From: Tetranychus cinnabarinus
Lineage: Eukaryota > Arthropoda > Arachnida > Trombidiformes > Tetranychidae
Direction: 5' to 3'
Length of the DNA: 64,000 nucleotides
Assembly: GCA_022266195.1 (NCBI GenBank)
Contig: WHVY01000002.1
Location: 15,081,001 to 15,145,000 of the forward strand
Shown here piece by piece: positions 12,476 to 23,039 of the stretch. The number at the start of each line of letters is the position of its first letter. Positions within the stretch are counted from its first letter, which is position 1. The position numbers and the translations under genes were made by a program. The notes under the pieces were generated by a model. That model made no database searches and had not been told where the DNA came from. It saw nothing but the letters and a program-made list of their open reading frames with translations.

Positions 12476-15400
12476 ATGTCCAGCCAACAAATCAATCCAG
12501 TTAAGGATTTTAACGATAATCAATCTGAGGAAAACTTTGAGAATAAATCAGTTGATGAATCGAGTCATAAGTTAAGCAAACGAGACTATGCTTTGATGGG
12601 AACTTATGCGTACATCAACATAATCACTGGTTCTGTTTACTCGTGTTTGGCTCCATTTTTTCCGAAAGAGGTAAACTTATTACATTTATACAAGCAAAAT
12701 GTTTATTAAACAATAAAGACAGGTTTCACTGCTTCTCATGTTTAAAAATGAGAAACGAGATGACACTGACAAGTTGTGAGTTCGTTTCCCAAAGTGAAGT
12801 TACTCTTTGCTTTGCTTTGCCAATGAGTAAAAGTTGAAAATGGTTGTCAATCATTTATCTTATCTAACTTCTAGCAAACTGCCGCTTCAATGTTTCTTTT
12901 AGTCAACTCTCGAAACTGTCTCTTTGAAACTGACGACTTCAAAATGTCTAGTTGTTACCTTTTGGTTGTTTAACTGTATCTTTATTTGCAAACAAATTGA
13001 AGGGTACAAGAAGAGCTACTTTAAGATGTGATTATGTGTTTAAATATGTGTATCTATGTATCAACACTTAAGTAATAAGTAGTCTTAATCTTTATTATGC
13101 ATTCAACCTTTTCTTTTATCTCAAGGCTGAGCTGAAAGGATTATCCCCGGCAATTTATGGATTTCTGTTTTCTGTCCAGGAGATTATCGCATTCATATTA
13201 TGTCCTGTGATTGGAGTTTTTGTAAGTATTATTTAATTTTTCTTTCATCAACTCCAAACGAATTGTTGAGGTTTTATTCAAGTTTAAATAATTGCCATCT
13301 ATTGTGTGCTATCCTTTTTGTTTGGTTTAACTCGTGTTTATGCACTATCTTTAAACTAACCATTCTCAAGAATTCATAATTTGAGTTAGAAATAAATCCG
13401 TACGATTTTGTTTCACGATCTGATTGCCAATTAACATGACCATTTTCATGATAAATTTTATGTTTACATTTTATGACATTTTATTTAGCTTCCAAAAATT
13501 GGACTCAGACTGACTTTACTATCAGGATCAATTATTGCTTCTTCTGGAGTCATTATTTTTGGGTAATAATTTGCTTAACCATATTAGTTATTATTATTGT
13601 GATTGATTTAACCTGTCTGTATTTTTTAGAGCATTAGCATGGGTGCCTGCAGGAAATCCATTTGCTATATCTTGTGGAATTGTAAGAGCATTGGGATCGG
13701 TAGGAATGGCTGGTCTGATTGCTGGAATGTATGCCACCATACCAATCTTCTTCCCGAACCATGTAACTCAAGTCTTTGTAAGTTTTCAATCAAAAGATTG
13801 CCAATTCAGCGTCACATCTAGCACAATGAACATGACTAATTACGCAAATTTTAATTTTCCACTTTCCAGGGTTTACTTGAAATGTGTTATGGTATTGGCA
13901 TGATTGTTGGACCTTTGTTAGGTGGAGTTCTTTACGAGGTTAGTTAACTACAAGGTACGGTAATACCTTGAGTTTCATTAGTTTGACGCAAATACGTCGT
14001 AGCAAAAGTTATAACGATTTACATTTTATAATATGTGTTTTACTTTAGGTTGGAGGCTTTGGATTACCATTCTATGTCTGTGGTGGCCTAATGTTCATCT
14101 CTTTTCCACTCATATTTGTACTCTGTCCAGAATCAAAAGGTATGAAGAAATTATTATTACTTGTTGAGATATTGTTCCGTTTTGACACAAATAGTGACAC
14201 TGCTCTTTCATATGCATAAAGATATTATATCTTTTTCATCACAAAGCCGTGCCTTTAAGAGTACCACTATACGTGTCAATGCGGCAATTACTCAATTTTA
14301 TTATTGAAGACAAAATAATCTCAATTTAAACTCCTTTAGAAAATGCAAATAGAGAGGAGGAGAAGGTTGGAATTATTGATATATTATCGAATTTCAGAAT
14401 TTTCATCAGCATTTTCGTTACATTGGTTACGTGCACGGTTATTGGATTTCTGGATGTTGGTCTTGAGCCTCATTTGCGAGAGGTAAATAAAGAAGACGAT
14501 TCACTATCATTTATCATTTTGAATGGACTAATACACAGTTAATTCGACTAATGATTATTGCTAAAATTTTCTAATTATTGACTACTTTCTAGTTTGCTCA
14601 ACTCAGATCATCAACTGTTGGAGTTATATTCTTGGTTGCTGGTTTATTTTATGGACTAACAACTTACCTCGTAGGCCTTATAGTACCAAAAATAAAAGAC
14701 GTTACTTTCCTAAACATTTTCGGCTTGATTTTATCTGGACTAGCCTTTGTCTTTATCGGACCGATGTATCCTGTACCAATAAATCCGTAAGTTTTTTAAC
14801 AAATGCTCTCAAGAAATATGATTTCGCACTTTGAATGCAGTCGGCAATTACTTCATTGGCTCTCTTTTATCAGGTCGATTGCGTTGGTTATAGTTTGTCA
14901 AGTTCTCTTTGGTATCGGTTCTTCAGTTAGTTTGGTGGCCAACTTTTCACAATCTATGAGAGAGAAAGAGTAAGTCTCATTTGTTAATCAAACTATTTGC
15001 TGAAATTGAACGAAATTGTTATTCTCATTGTTTCTTATTCCTTTTATCTAGTTTATCAGATATGAAAGATGATTCCGGAGCTGCATCAATAATTAGCAGT
15101 TTATTCATCTCAATCTTCTCATTAGGGTGAGTAGCGTTTTCTGCTAATTTACTTTGAAATGGATTTTTTTATTCCACTTCGTGTAAAATTTTTCTACATT
15201 TTACTACATTCATTGTTTAACTTTCAAAACATTTAGAAGCGCGATAGGTCCAATAGTTGGAGGCCAATTAGTAGCGAGATATAAATTTGGTGAAGCCTGT
15301 ACCTTTATGGTAGGACTTATAACTGCAACTGTAAGTTTTTATTCAAATTAAAATTTTAAGATCACAAATTAACTAACATCTTTACTTACCAACAGTTGCT

Positions 15401-15551
15401 TTTGGTTGTTCTGACAATAATTTTTCACAAGAGACCGTATTCTATTGCAGAATCGACACCACCAAGAGTAGTTGTCCAACGACTTGCGTCAACTCAACAT
15501 CGAAATATCGTTAAAATTAAGGAAGTGGAATTCAACAAAACCGCAATGTGA
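12476..15551 (+). CDS. SLC18B1: MFS transporter, SLC18B1 (vesicular polyamine transporter) type, 12 exons
   Basis: Exons: 12476-12670, 13126-13221, 13489-13562, 13630-13777, 13870-13938, 14049-14139, 14340-14482, 14593-14786, 14874-14969, 15052-15126, 15237-15330, 15396-15551. All introns are GT-AG and phases agree, giving 476 residues and about twelve membrane helices. After a polar N-terminus come a first helix ending APFFPKEAELKGLS, the MFS A-motif region (CPVIGVFLPKIGLRLTLLSG), VRALGSVGMAGLIAGMYAT, and the antiporter C-motif region MCYGIGMIVGPLLGGVLYE. These patterns mark the SLC18B1 group, which exchanges protons for polyamines in vesicles. The substrate is family inference. Confidence 0.9.
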
Positions 15552-17172
15552 CCAAGTTTAAAATTAATAAATATCTAACTATCAAGACTTGAACCCAATC
15601 AATTTTGGTTTCTCTACGACCTCAAGTATACATGTATCAAACAGTATTAGATTCTAGATGTAATAGAAGAATATATTAAAATGTTATTTCCAATTAATTG
15701 TAATGGACTGTCACAAGCTCTTTATTTGAAATTCAGCCAATGAGAAAGAATCAAAAACTAACTTGGTGGCTCAAAGTAGCTAACCTCAGTAAGCTACGAA
15801 ATGTTCTCCTCGAACCGCTTTAACAGAGAAATAGATCGAACCAAGTGCCCATAAATTGAATTGTTACCTTTATTCAGTCTTGCCTGTTAAGGGGTATGTT
15901 CACCCAAAATCGACTTGTCTCAAATTTTATCAAATGCTATTTTATTGAAAGAAGACATTGAAAAAATAGGTTTAACCCAAAAATGGGCTCTGAAAACGTT
16001 TCCGTTTGACCACAATCTTGTCCGAAAGTAGAACTGTTTTTTGATCATATCTCATGAATTCGGAATGCAATCTGGCTGAAATTCAGTTTAATGGTCAATC
16101 TATTGCACATATATACACTGTAGAAAACAGAACTCTCTTAAGTATTTCGTTATTTTGTTTATAAGGGTAGATCATTTTCCGCTTTACGATCGATAATGGA
16201 AACAGATCACACTCTAGAATATTTTTTCATAGATCAGAATGCTTCATTTATTCATAGCTATGCTCTGACACACGATTGTAGCAATTGTCCTTGTGGTTTA
16301 GCAGATATCGTGAAGTGACCTCAAACAAGCGAAAAGCTATAACTTCGGAATCTGAAATGCAATCATGATGAAATGAACGTCAAACGACTTGAAATCATCG
16401 ACATAATAACATATGTAATGGTCGAGGCGTTTGACACTCGTTTGAAAAAAAGTTGCACTCAATTTACAAAAGTACCATTTGCAAACACTACTGATTTTTT
16501 CGATAGAGCCAATAAAAGCAGCTCATACTTTGACCATTACATATGTTATTATTATTATTAATATGTCGATGATTACGTCAGGTTACGAAGTTATAGCTTT
16601 ACATATTAGTTCATATGCTCTATCAACCAACAAGTGAATATGACATCAAACTCGCTTAACTTCACTATTGCTAATATTGTAAGTCTATGGAAGATGGACG
16701 GACCAATAAAATTAGAAATTGATAATTCTAAACGTAAGACGGAACGTTAATTGTTGAGTCAATACATATGTCGTAACTTAATTGTGGTATATAATGGTCA
16801 TTGGTGGGTTAATTGCTTGGTCAATAGATGAGTGGTAGCTCAATTGTGGACCAAAGTATGCTAAAGTATGCTAACTTTGCTTGCTTACTTGATTAATTAA
16901 CCGATAAATGGTTAATTATTGGTCTAATACTTGATTACATATTCCGTTGTCTTTGAATTCCGCTCCATTTCGGTCTCGGGCTGATCTATGTGACTTATTT
17001 GATAGATGGCTCTGGTTCCGCTTTGTTTACATCGGTAAAAAGTTCGATTTCAACTCCATTTTAACTTAATCTCTAGTCTCCATCACCATCAACGTGCCTT
17101 CATCCTCATCTTTAATTAGTTTAATGCAGTTTATTTATTTTTTTGTTTAAAATTAACTTTGATTTATTAATC
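15552..17172. other. Intergenic region with fold-back repeat
   Basis: AT-rich spacer. The parts around 16035-16100 and 16330-16390 are diverged direct repeats of each other (shared cggaatgcaatc-like words). The fold-back at 16333-16600 is listed separately. No protein gene is supported. Confidence 0.5.
16333..16600. repeat. Fold-back (MITE-like) inverted repeat
   Basis: Two nested pairs of inverted arms. The outer aaagctataacttcg at 16333-16347 pairs perfectly with 16586-16600. The inner 16394-16423 pairs with 16532-16573, the right arm carrying an extra run of att units. The 110-bp loop has no domain-like frame. It resembles a non-autonomous fold-back element; no target-site duplication was identified. 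Confidence 0.5.
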
Positions 17173-17634
17173 ATGCCAACTCGAGGGTAAGTACTTTTTT
17201 AATTTGATTCATTTTTGACCTTTTAATAACCTTTTTTCTCTCTTTCCTTCTTTCAGTCAATCATCACCTTTAACCATCCAGCTTAAAAGGATACTGACTC
17301 ACCTTGAGTCTGCCCTGATTGCTGTCCCCTCCTTTATCCGCCCTTCTCTCGAGCTTGCGATCGAGAAGATCAGGTCCTGTGAGGACCAGGAGGTGCGAAT
17401 CGAGCGCCTGTTGGCGCAAAATCAGCACTGCAAGCCAAAAACCAGGAGCTGAGAGCTGAGGTCGAGGAGCTGAGGAATGAATTGGCCGAAAAGGACCAGT
17501 TCATAACTTACATTGATTTGTGGTGTGAAGCTACCTTTGGTTTCCCTTCTGAAGTATTTCAGGAGAGATATGCTCGGTGGGTGGAGTCTCGAGTACGAGA
17601 AATTGAGCTCAGAGACTCAAGCCGAGGCCTCTAA
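17173..17634 (+). pseudogene. Coiled-coil protein gene, two exons, frame broken
   Basis: Exon 1 is 17173-17186, then a GT-AG intron of 70 bp, then exon 2 from 17257. The first frame encodes a helical N-terminus and stops at 17450-17452. A second phase that opens around 17420 continues the helical pattern (LRAEVEELRNELAEKDQF) and ends at 17634 after an aromatic segment (IDLWCEATFGFPSEVF). The two parts fit one protein interrupted by a single-base indel near 17420. G+C is clearly higher than in the surroundings. I do not recognise the family. It could be a recent pseudogene or a sequencing error in a live gene. Confidence 0.5.
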
Positions 17635-18404
17635 ATTTGTATAATTTCATTTTCATTTTTCTATTAATTTTCATTAAAAAAGTTTATTTATTTTCATTAA
17701 AAAAAGTTTGCATTTTTTTTATTCGGGAAAAACGAACACCGTATGACGGTATTAATCTTGGCCTAGAAGCGGACTGTCTGGAAATACCAAGTCGTCCTCG
17801 AAGGGGACTTTATATGACTAGCGACAAAGATCGGAAACAGGTTTTTCGGTAAGAGGTCAAAACAGCGAAAGCAAAATAGCGAAAAGCAAAACAACGAGGT
17901 TCTAAACAGAGAAAGCCAAAGAAGCCAAAAAACGAAGAATAAGAAGTTTAAATAAAAAAAACTTAACAATTAAACTGAGCAAACTATTTTCACAGAATTA
18001 GGTGAAAGACAACAAAACGCTTTGTTTATCATAAACTAAACTTGAGCAATTCATTTAGCTCGCAATTTTTTCATTATTTCATATTCAATCAAATTTTTCC
18101 TCAATGATGGCTAATTATGATCCAACAAAGGTGGCAATTTTTTAGTTTTGTGCATTTACATCCATCATAAAACCAAAGATATTAATGATACATCATATTG
18201 TCTATGTATACAGCCAAATTGTGTAGGCAAAGTGAATTTCATTGGTTATACCATTTCTTCTATTAATGAGCAATCATGAACCAGATACTACAAAGTTGAT
18301 TGAAATTAAGCAAAGAAATGCTGCAAAAAAGATTGTGATAATTATTGTAGGTTGAAATTAACTTATCACAGTGCAACTAACAAAGTTATTATCACAATTC
18401 CACT
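17635..18404. other. Intergenic region
   Basis: AT-rich, with poly-T and poly-A runs just after the coiled-coil gene and a purine-rich stretch at 17840-17950. I see no gene. It ends at the putative LTR start. Confidence 0.45.
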
Positions 18405-19322
18405 TGTTAGTGGAATTGCTGCGGCCCTGAAAAGTTTTCATAGTAGTAGTACAGATACACAAGATAACTCATACACAAGATAAATCACTTTTAATCGATA
18501 TTTTATTAATAAAATTGACCAGTAAGTTATTGAATAGGGTCAATGTCTATGATAATTAATGTGGAACTATTTTTGAACTTTATGAAACAATTATGTGAGT
18601 TCAAGTTTAAGGTTAATTGTTTGCGATTAGTTTATGCATTTGAAAGTTTTTCTTCTTTGATGATTAAATAATGATACTTTTGAACTAAATAAAGTAAGTT
18701 AAGCTAATTGTCTTACGTTTTCTTGGTTAAAAAAATGTATTAATTTTAAGATGTACAATCAACAAAGGTGATAATTGTGTACGTGCGAGTATATTCTATG
18801 TTAATAATGGTTCATTGCACAAATGTAACAATCTTACTAAATGCAATCAACGAACTGAATAATGATACTTAGTTCAATGTCAAATAATTATTTTGCTACT
18901 CATCGTTGCACAAATGTTTCAACTTATTTCAGCGAAGCATGAAATGAATAATTTTGATTGAAAACGGAAACATATAAAAGAGGTGCTCTCTCAGATGCTA
19001 AATTGTCATTGTTTTGTATTCACTTGTTCATCAACAGCAACATTAACATCCACAACATCAACAACATCAACAACATCAACAACATCAACAACATCAACTA
19101 CATCAACAACAACAACATCAATATCAACAACATCAACATCAACAATGTAACCCACCCAATTTAATGTAATTAGATTTAGCTATCTTTTGAGGGGTAGCAC
19201 CCTGATCGATATTTATGTATATCATAGCAAGTTAAATATTAGATGGAATATACAATAAAGGTCAGTTAACATAGATATTATGAGTAAAGTTGAAACTCCC
19301 AATGAGTAAAGTTGAAATTACA
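18405..19322 (+). repeat. Putative LTR (about 918 bp) of an LTR retrotransposon
   Basis: It begins TGTTAG and ends ACA directly before a primer-binding-site-like sequence. A TATA box (catataaaag, 18971-18980) and a polyadenylation signal (aataaa, 19254-19259) are in the right order. The left boundary is inferred from the TG start. No second LTR and no gag or pol is seen in the next 900 bp, so this is a 5' LTR plus leader of an element cut by later insertions, or a remnant. Plus-strand orientation follows from the signals. Confidence 0.5.
19034..19146. repeat. CAACAT-type microsatellite inside the LTR
   Basis: Imperfect tandem array of caacatcaa/caacaacat units (period 9, with variants) lying between the TATA box and the poly(A) signal. 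The Asn/Ile-repeat frame across it is compositional. Confidence 0.8.
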
Positions 19323-19324
19323 AT

Positions 19325-19341
19325 TGGTGCCCGAAGTGAGG
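19325..19341 (+). other. Putative tRNA primer-binding site
   Basis: tggtgcccgaagtgagg lies 2 bp after the LTR end. TGG complements the CCA end of a tRNA, as in retroelement primer-binding sites. I cannot name the tRNA. Confidence 0.5.
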
Positions 19342-20207
19342 CGTGTGAGAGCTCGCCTATCCTTGTATTATCAGTCAAAATCTAGTTAATTATTATCATT
19401 TAAAGTGAAAATCATTTTCTTATTGAATATTTCAACTATTTCGAATTATCATCAAATAATATTATGATTATAATCAGTAAAAAAGAAATTTAACTGTGAA
19501 ATTATATCGCATTTTAAAAATAACAATCAAATTTATCCAATCCTTTACTAAATTATTAAATATTGATAAACATGACTAACTTCTTTCTAGTGAAATCTTT
19601 CATATCTTGATCTTTTGTGTCTCCAGCAGTTCCTTTCTTCACATCAATTTATTGCTTGTTCAACATCATAACAGTCATTTTTGTGTTGATACCTCTATTG
19701 TAAACAATGATTCATTTTCCAGTTGAAGATGTCCCTAATAATTCAACAAATCAATCCAAATTTTCTCCACCTCCAATAATTAAAGTCTAATCCCTATTTA
19801 ATGTAAAGTTGGGGTGTGCAAGTGAGTGAAAACCTCATTGATTGGATTTGCTAAGTGCAATTGTTTAACCCAGCAATCGCCAGTCCCTAATACTAATATT
19901 ACGCCAATACAATTAGGCTGATCTGGAGAAACCTAAATAAACTCACAATAAAACTGAACTCATCTCATAAATAAACTAAAGGAGTATGGGTAAAAATTCT
20001 GACTTTCGAGTTAAGAGTTCAAACTTTGTGAGTTTGTAAGCCCATAAAAACTGAGTCCCTTAGTGATATTAAAAATTTTCTGATTTTATCTGACCTTTCA
20101 GATATACATGACAAACTCTTACCTCACGTTACTTATCTACTTAATACAATCTCTTCCCCTATACCAATAATTATTCTACTTCCTTCCAATCTACAACTTC
20201 CTTCAAT
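19342..20207 (+). other. LTR-element leader and 5' UTR of non-LTR element
   Basis: No coding frame. The junction between the leader of the LTR element and the non-LTR retrotransposon is not sharp; a change to C-rich, T-poor plus-strand sequence around 19,800 suggests it lies there. Confidence 0.4.
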
Positions 20208-21226
20208 ATGAATAACTCAAAAAAATTAAAAATTGACTTACCAACCGGCGATGTTACCCATCTAACTGATGAAAAAATTATTAAAGTGATCAACGAATTA
20301 TTAACAAGTGATGTGGATTCATTTTTACAGAGAACTAAAATAACTCAAAAATCCTGCTTAAATCTATAACACTAGTTGCTTGTACACTTGACCATCCAAC
20401 TACCAAGGAAATTGACCTTTTGTTTTAACTATGCCACACCATCGCCACCCTTCAACCTAAATTTTCAACACCGATCAAGAATAATTATTCATCTATAAAA
20501 TTTCAATCAAATAGTGAAGAATTATCACCAATACCTTCCAACAACGATACAGCTTCAACAAATCAACAATCAAATAACTCTATCAGCTCGTACCCGTCTA
20601 CCAGTGTAATCTCAACAAGAAGTGAAAATAATTATTTATCCATCTCCACACCAAGACTAACGAAACCGTCCACCAGTGATCAAACAAGCAACAAAACCAA
20701 ATTATTCAATCATGAGAACAAAACCCAAGATTCAAGTGATACCTTGAAAATAATTATTACATGCAAGAAAGGTTATCGTTGGAACTCAAACTACAAAGTT
20801 GACCAAATCACCCAAGGAACCTCACGTATATTTTATCATTTACAAGCCCAAAACAATGAAGAATTAATAAAAATAATTCAGGATTCGAACCCGCACATAG
20901 AAATCGTCCTGATAGATTACAAACTCCAAATCCTCCAGAAACCAGTAAACAGCGCGACAGCTTCTAAAATAATAAATTATTTTTGTGAGAAGTATCTCGA
21001 GGTGTTCAACGACTTACTGTATATTAGAAAAATCTCAACTAAAACCCTCTGTTCAATAGTTATATACACTAAATGTGATACCATATATAACGAGATAAAA
21101 GCCCAAAAATGGCAAATAATTATTGGTAAAGAAATATTCAAATTTGGTCAAAAAACTCCTTATCGCATTTGCAACATATGTAAAATCGCATACTCAGAAG
21201 GCCATACAAAATGTCTCTCACAGTGA
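20208..21226 (+). pseudogene. Non-LTR retrotransposon ORF1 (gag-like), decayed
   Basis: An ATG at 20208 opens a frame that stops at 20367-20369. The same protein pattern continues in a shifted phase with one internal stop near 20427 and then runs open to 21226, where 160 codons are uninterrupted. The middle is Ser/Asn/Thr-rich. The C-terminal half has an RRM-like beta/alpha pattern and ends in a cysteine/histidine cluster (CNICKIAYSEGHTKC), like the zinc knuckle of LINE ORF1 proteins. The position directly before an endonuclease start supports ORF1, an RNA-binding chaperone of the retrotransposition particle. At least one indel and one stop show that it is dead. Confidence 0.65.
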
Positions 21227-21314
21227 CCCAATAATTATTAGCAATTAAATACCTTCCATCCCCCTCATTATTCTGTATTACCACCACTTTAACCCAATTG
21301 TCACCCATATCAAG

Positions 21315-21504
21315 ATGCTCAAACTAAAAATATTCCATTGGAACACTAATGCTGAAAAAACTAAACACCAAATAATTATTAATAAACTATCAACCCTACA
21401 ATATGATTTAATATCCGTTAATGAACCAAACCATAAATTAATTACTGATCTATTTTTCAAACACAATACAAAAACACTGATTCAAAAAAATTACGATATC
21501 TATT
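21315..21504 (+). pseudogene. Non-LTR retrotransposon ORF2, 5' fragment (endonuclease start)
   Basis: The frame opens with MLKLKIFHWNTNAEKTKHQ and continues with YDLISVNEP. That matches the first catalytic strands of the APE-type endonuclease of LINE ORF2 (QWN-x-N and the IxxxxEP/ET strand). The frame ends artificially at 21507-21509 where the gypsy-type LTR begins. The rest of ORF2, including reverse transcriptase, is not seen in the window, as expected if it lies beyond the right edge. Confidence 0.7.
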
Positions 21505-21736
21505 TGTGACTATTTTCATTTTTCACTCGGAGCACTAAGAGAGAGAGTGTCCCCTTCCTTTATTTGCCTTCTATTTATAAGGTATACATGAAGGGAGGGG
21601 AGAAGTGAATCTAAGTTTAAAAGCGACCAAATATGGTCCTACTGCTATTTTAGTTAAGCTTGGCAACATGCATTGCCAAATCTATTTATGTTGCATATAC
21701 CCGCTGTGTTTCTGGACAGTCCACTGTCCAGTTACA
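21505..21736 (-). repeat. 3' LTR of the gypsy-type element (232 bp)
   Basis: On the minus strand it starts TGTAAC and ends GTCACA, giving near-inverted termini. A TATA box (ttataaatag, around 21590) is followed about 20 bp later by a poly(A) signal (21564-21559), so the transcribed repeat must be very short. Two hairpins lie in the 5' part: ctggacag/ctgtccag at 21712-21731 and ttggcaa/ttgccaa at 21659-21678. No obvious polypurine tract precedes it. Confidence 0.75.
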
Positions 21737-21740
21737 TAAA

Positions 21741-22898
21741 TTAAACGACTTGTCCAATTTCAGTGACCTCCATGTTAATTTGGCTACCTTCCTCAACAGG
21801 CATATCGATAGGCAAAACTGTTAAAACGGTGGGTTTGAATCCAAACTGGTGATGCTTAAGAATTTTATCATCTTTGACCAATGTATGGTCACATCTCAGT
21901 ATGGCGCCAACTGGCTTACCAATTTGTTTTTCAATCTCTAATCGTAGGGTTCTACCTTCAACTTCTAAGGGTATTCCATTAATCTGGAAGGTTTGATTTA
22001 AATATTTAATAGTGAATTTGGAAAATCTACCTACATGGCCCTTGGTACAATGGATGGGGTTAGATATTGAGCTAATTTTCCTAGGGTTCGAGGAAAGTCT
22101 TTTGATGAGAATATCTTTTTCTTTTAACTGTTCCTCTAATTGTTTATTCTTCTCCCTTTCTTGCTCTAAACATTTATCTTGTTTTTCAATTGTGACGATT
22201 CCTCGTTGTAAAAGGTTTTTCGTAAGCGCTAGCTCTGCATGGAGTGAACTCAGTTCTTCCATACAGCAATCTAAATGAAACTGCTGGTTTCTATTTTTGG
22301 TTTTACACCTCAAGCAATTCTCTCTATTATATTCGCATTCATTGACATGTGAATAATAATCCCTTACAAGGAGGATATCATTACAATTTGGATGGAAATA
22401 GCAGATACAATGTAACTTTTCAAAAGCTTCTATTGATCTGGGCCCATGTTGAGGTCTATCAACGCAGTGCAAAGGTGTCTGACATGTCGGGCATTTAACT
22501 TCTTCATTGGATTGCCTGGACTCTATTTCTTTTACTAGACGTTCTATATATTCGGGAAGACAGGTATCTGGACAGAGAGAAGTGAAACATTTTGCACATG
22601 ATTGGGCTTTAAAATGATCAAAGACAACATCTAAACAAATTCTACATTCAAAATCCTTAATTTCATTATGGTCAAATAGATGATTTGGTGTCAGTTGAAA
22701 TGGATTTGTAGATTCGACTGGTTCTGTTCTGGATGTACTAGGGGTGTTGATATCATCCCAGTCGATTGGTCCTTGGTACCGTGGACGCATATGTCGAGTT
22801 GCTCTATAAAAATCTGGCAGATCGTCCTCGTCTGTACTTTCAGCCTCAAGGTCAACAACTGGTGGGGTTTGACGTCTTTGTCTTAGCTGTCGAGGCAT
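21741..22898 (-). CDS. RING finger, TRAF-like zinc region, coiled coil and ubiquitin-like domain protein (385 aa), retroelement accessory ORF
   Basis: A single intact exon in the orientation of env, starting 142 bp after the env stop and ending 4 bp before the LTR, so it belongs to the element by position. Residues 85-139 hold RING-type ligands (CRIC, CAKC, C109, C113, CPTC). Residues 164-212 carry a second Cys/His cluster like SIAH/TRAF zinc fingers. Residues 214-270 form a charged coiled coil. Residues 293-364 look like a beta-grasp ubiquitin-like fold (FTIKYLNQTFQINGIPLEVE onward, LRCDHTLVKDDKIL). This suggests an E3 ubiquitin ligase of host origin. Catalytic activity and purpose (for example acting on host restriction or particle release) are inference. 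Alternatively it is a host retrogene that landed beside the LTR. Confidence 0.75.
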   Translation of the reverse strand: MPRQLRQRRQTPPVVDLEAESTDEDDLPDFYRATRHMRPRYQGPIDWDDINTPSTSRTEPVESTNPFQLTPNHLFDHNEIKDFECRICLDVVFDHFKAQSCAKCFTSLCPDTCLPEYIERLVKEIESRQSNEEVKCPTCQTPLHCVDRPQHGPRSIEAFEKLHCICYFHPNCNDILLVRDYYSHVNECEYNRENCLRCKTKNRNQQFHLDCCMEELSSLHAELALTKNLLQRGIVTIEKQDKCLEQEREKNKQLEEQLKEKDILIKRLSSNPRKISSISNPIHCTKGHVGRFSKFTIKYLNQTFQINGIPLEVEGRTLRLEIEKQIGKPVGAILRCDHTLVKDDKILKHHQFGFKPTVLTVLPIDMPVEEGSQINMEVTEIGQVV

Positions 22899-23039
22899 CT
22901 TTGTATGGAGGTTTACCTAAATTTGGAAATAATTGATTATGATTATTATTTGATTTGTTTTTTTTAGCAGTAACTGCCAACTATTCTAAATTAGTATATA
23001 TTAATATTTCTATCTAGTTAGTTTATCTAGTAAATTTGA

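Noticed and set aside
19030..19150. Possible CRISPR-like array of short repeats
   Set aside because: Pure microsatellite without unique spacers, in eukaryotic DNA.
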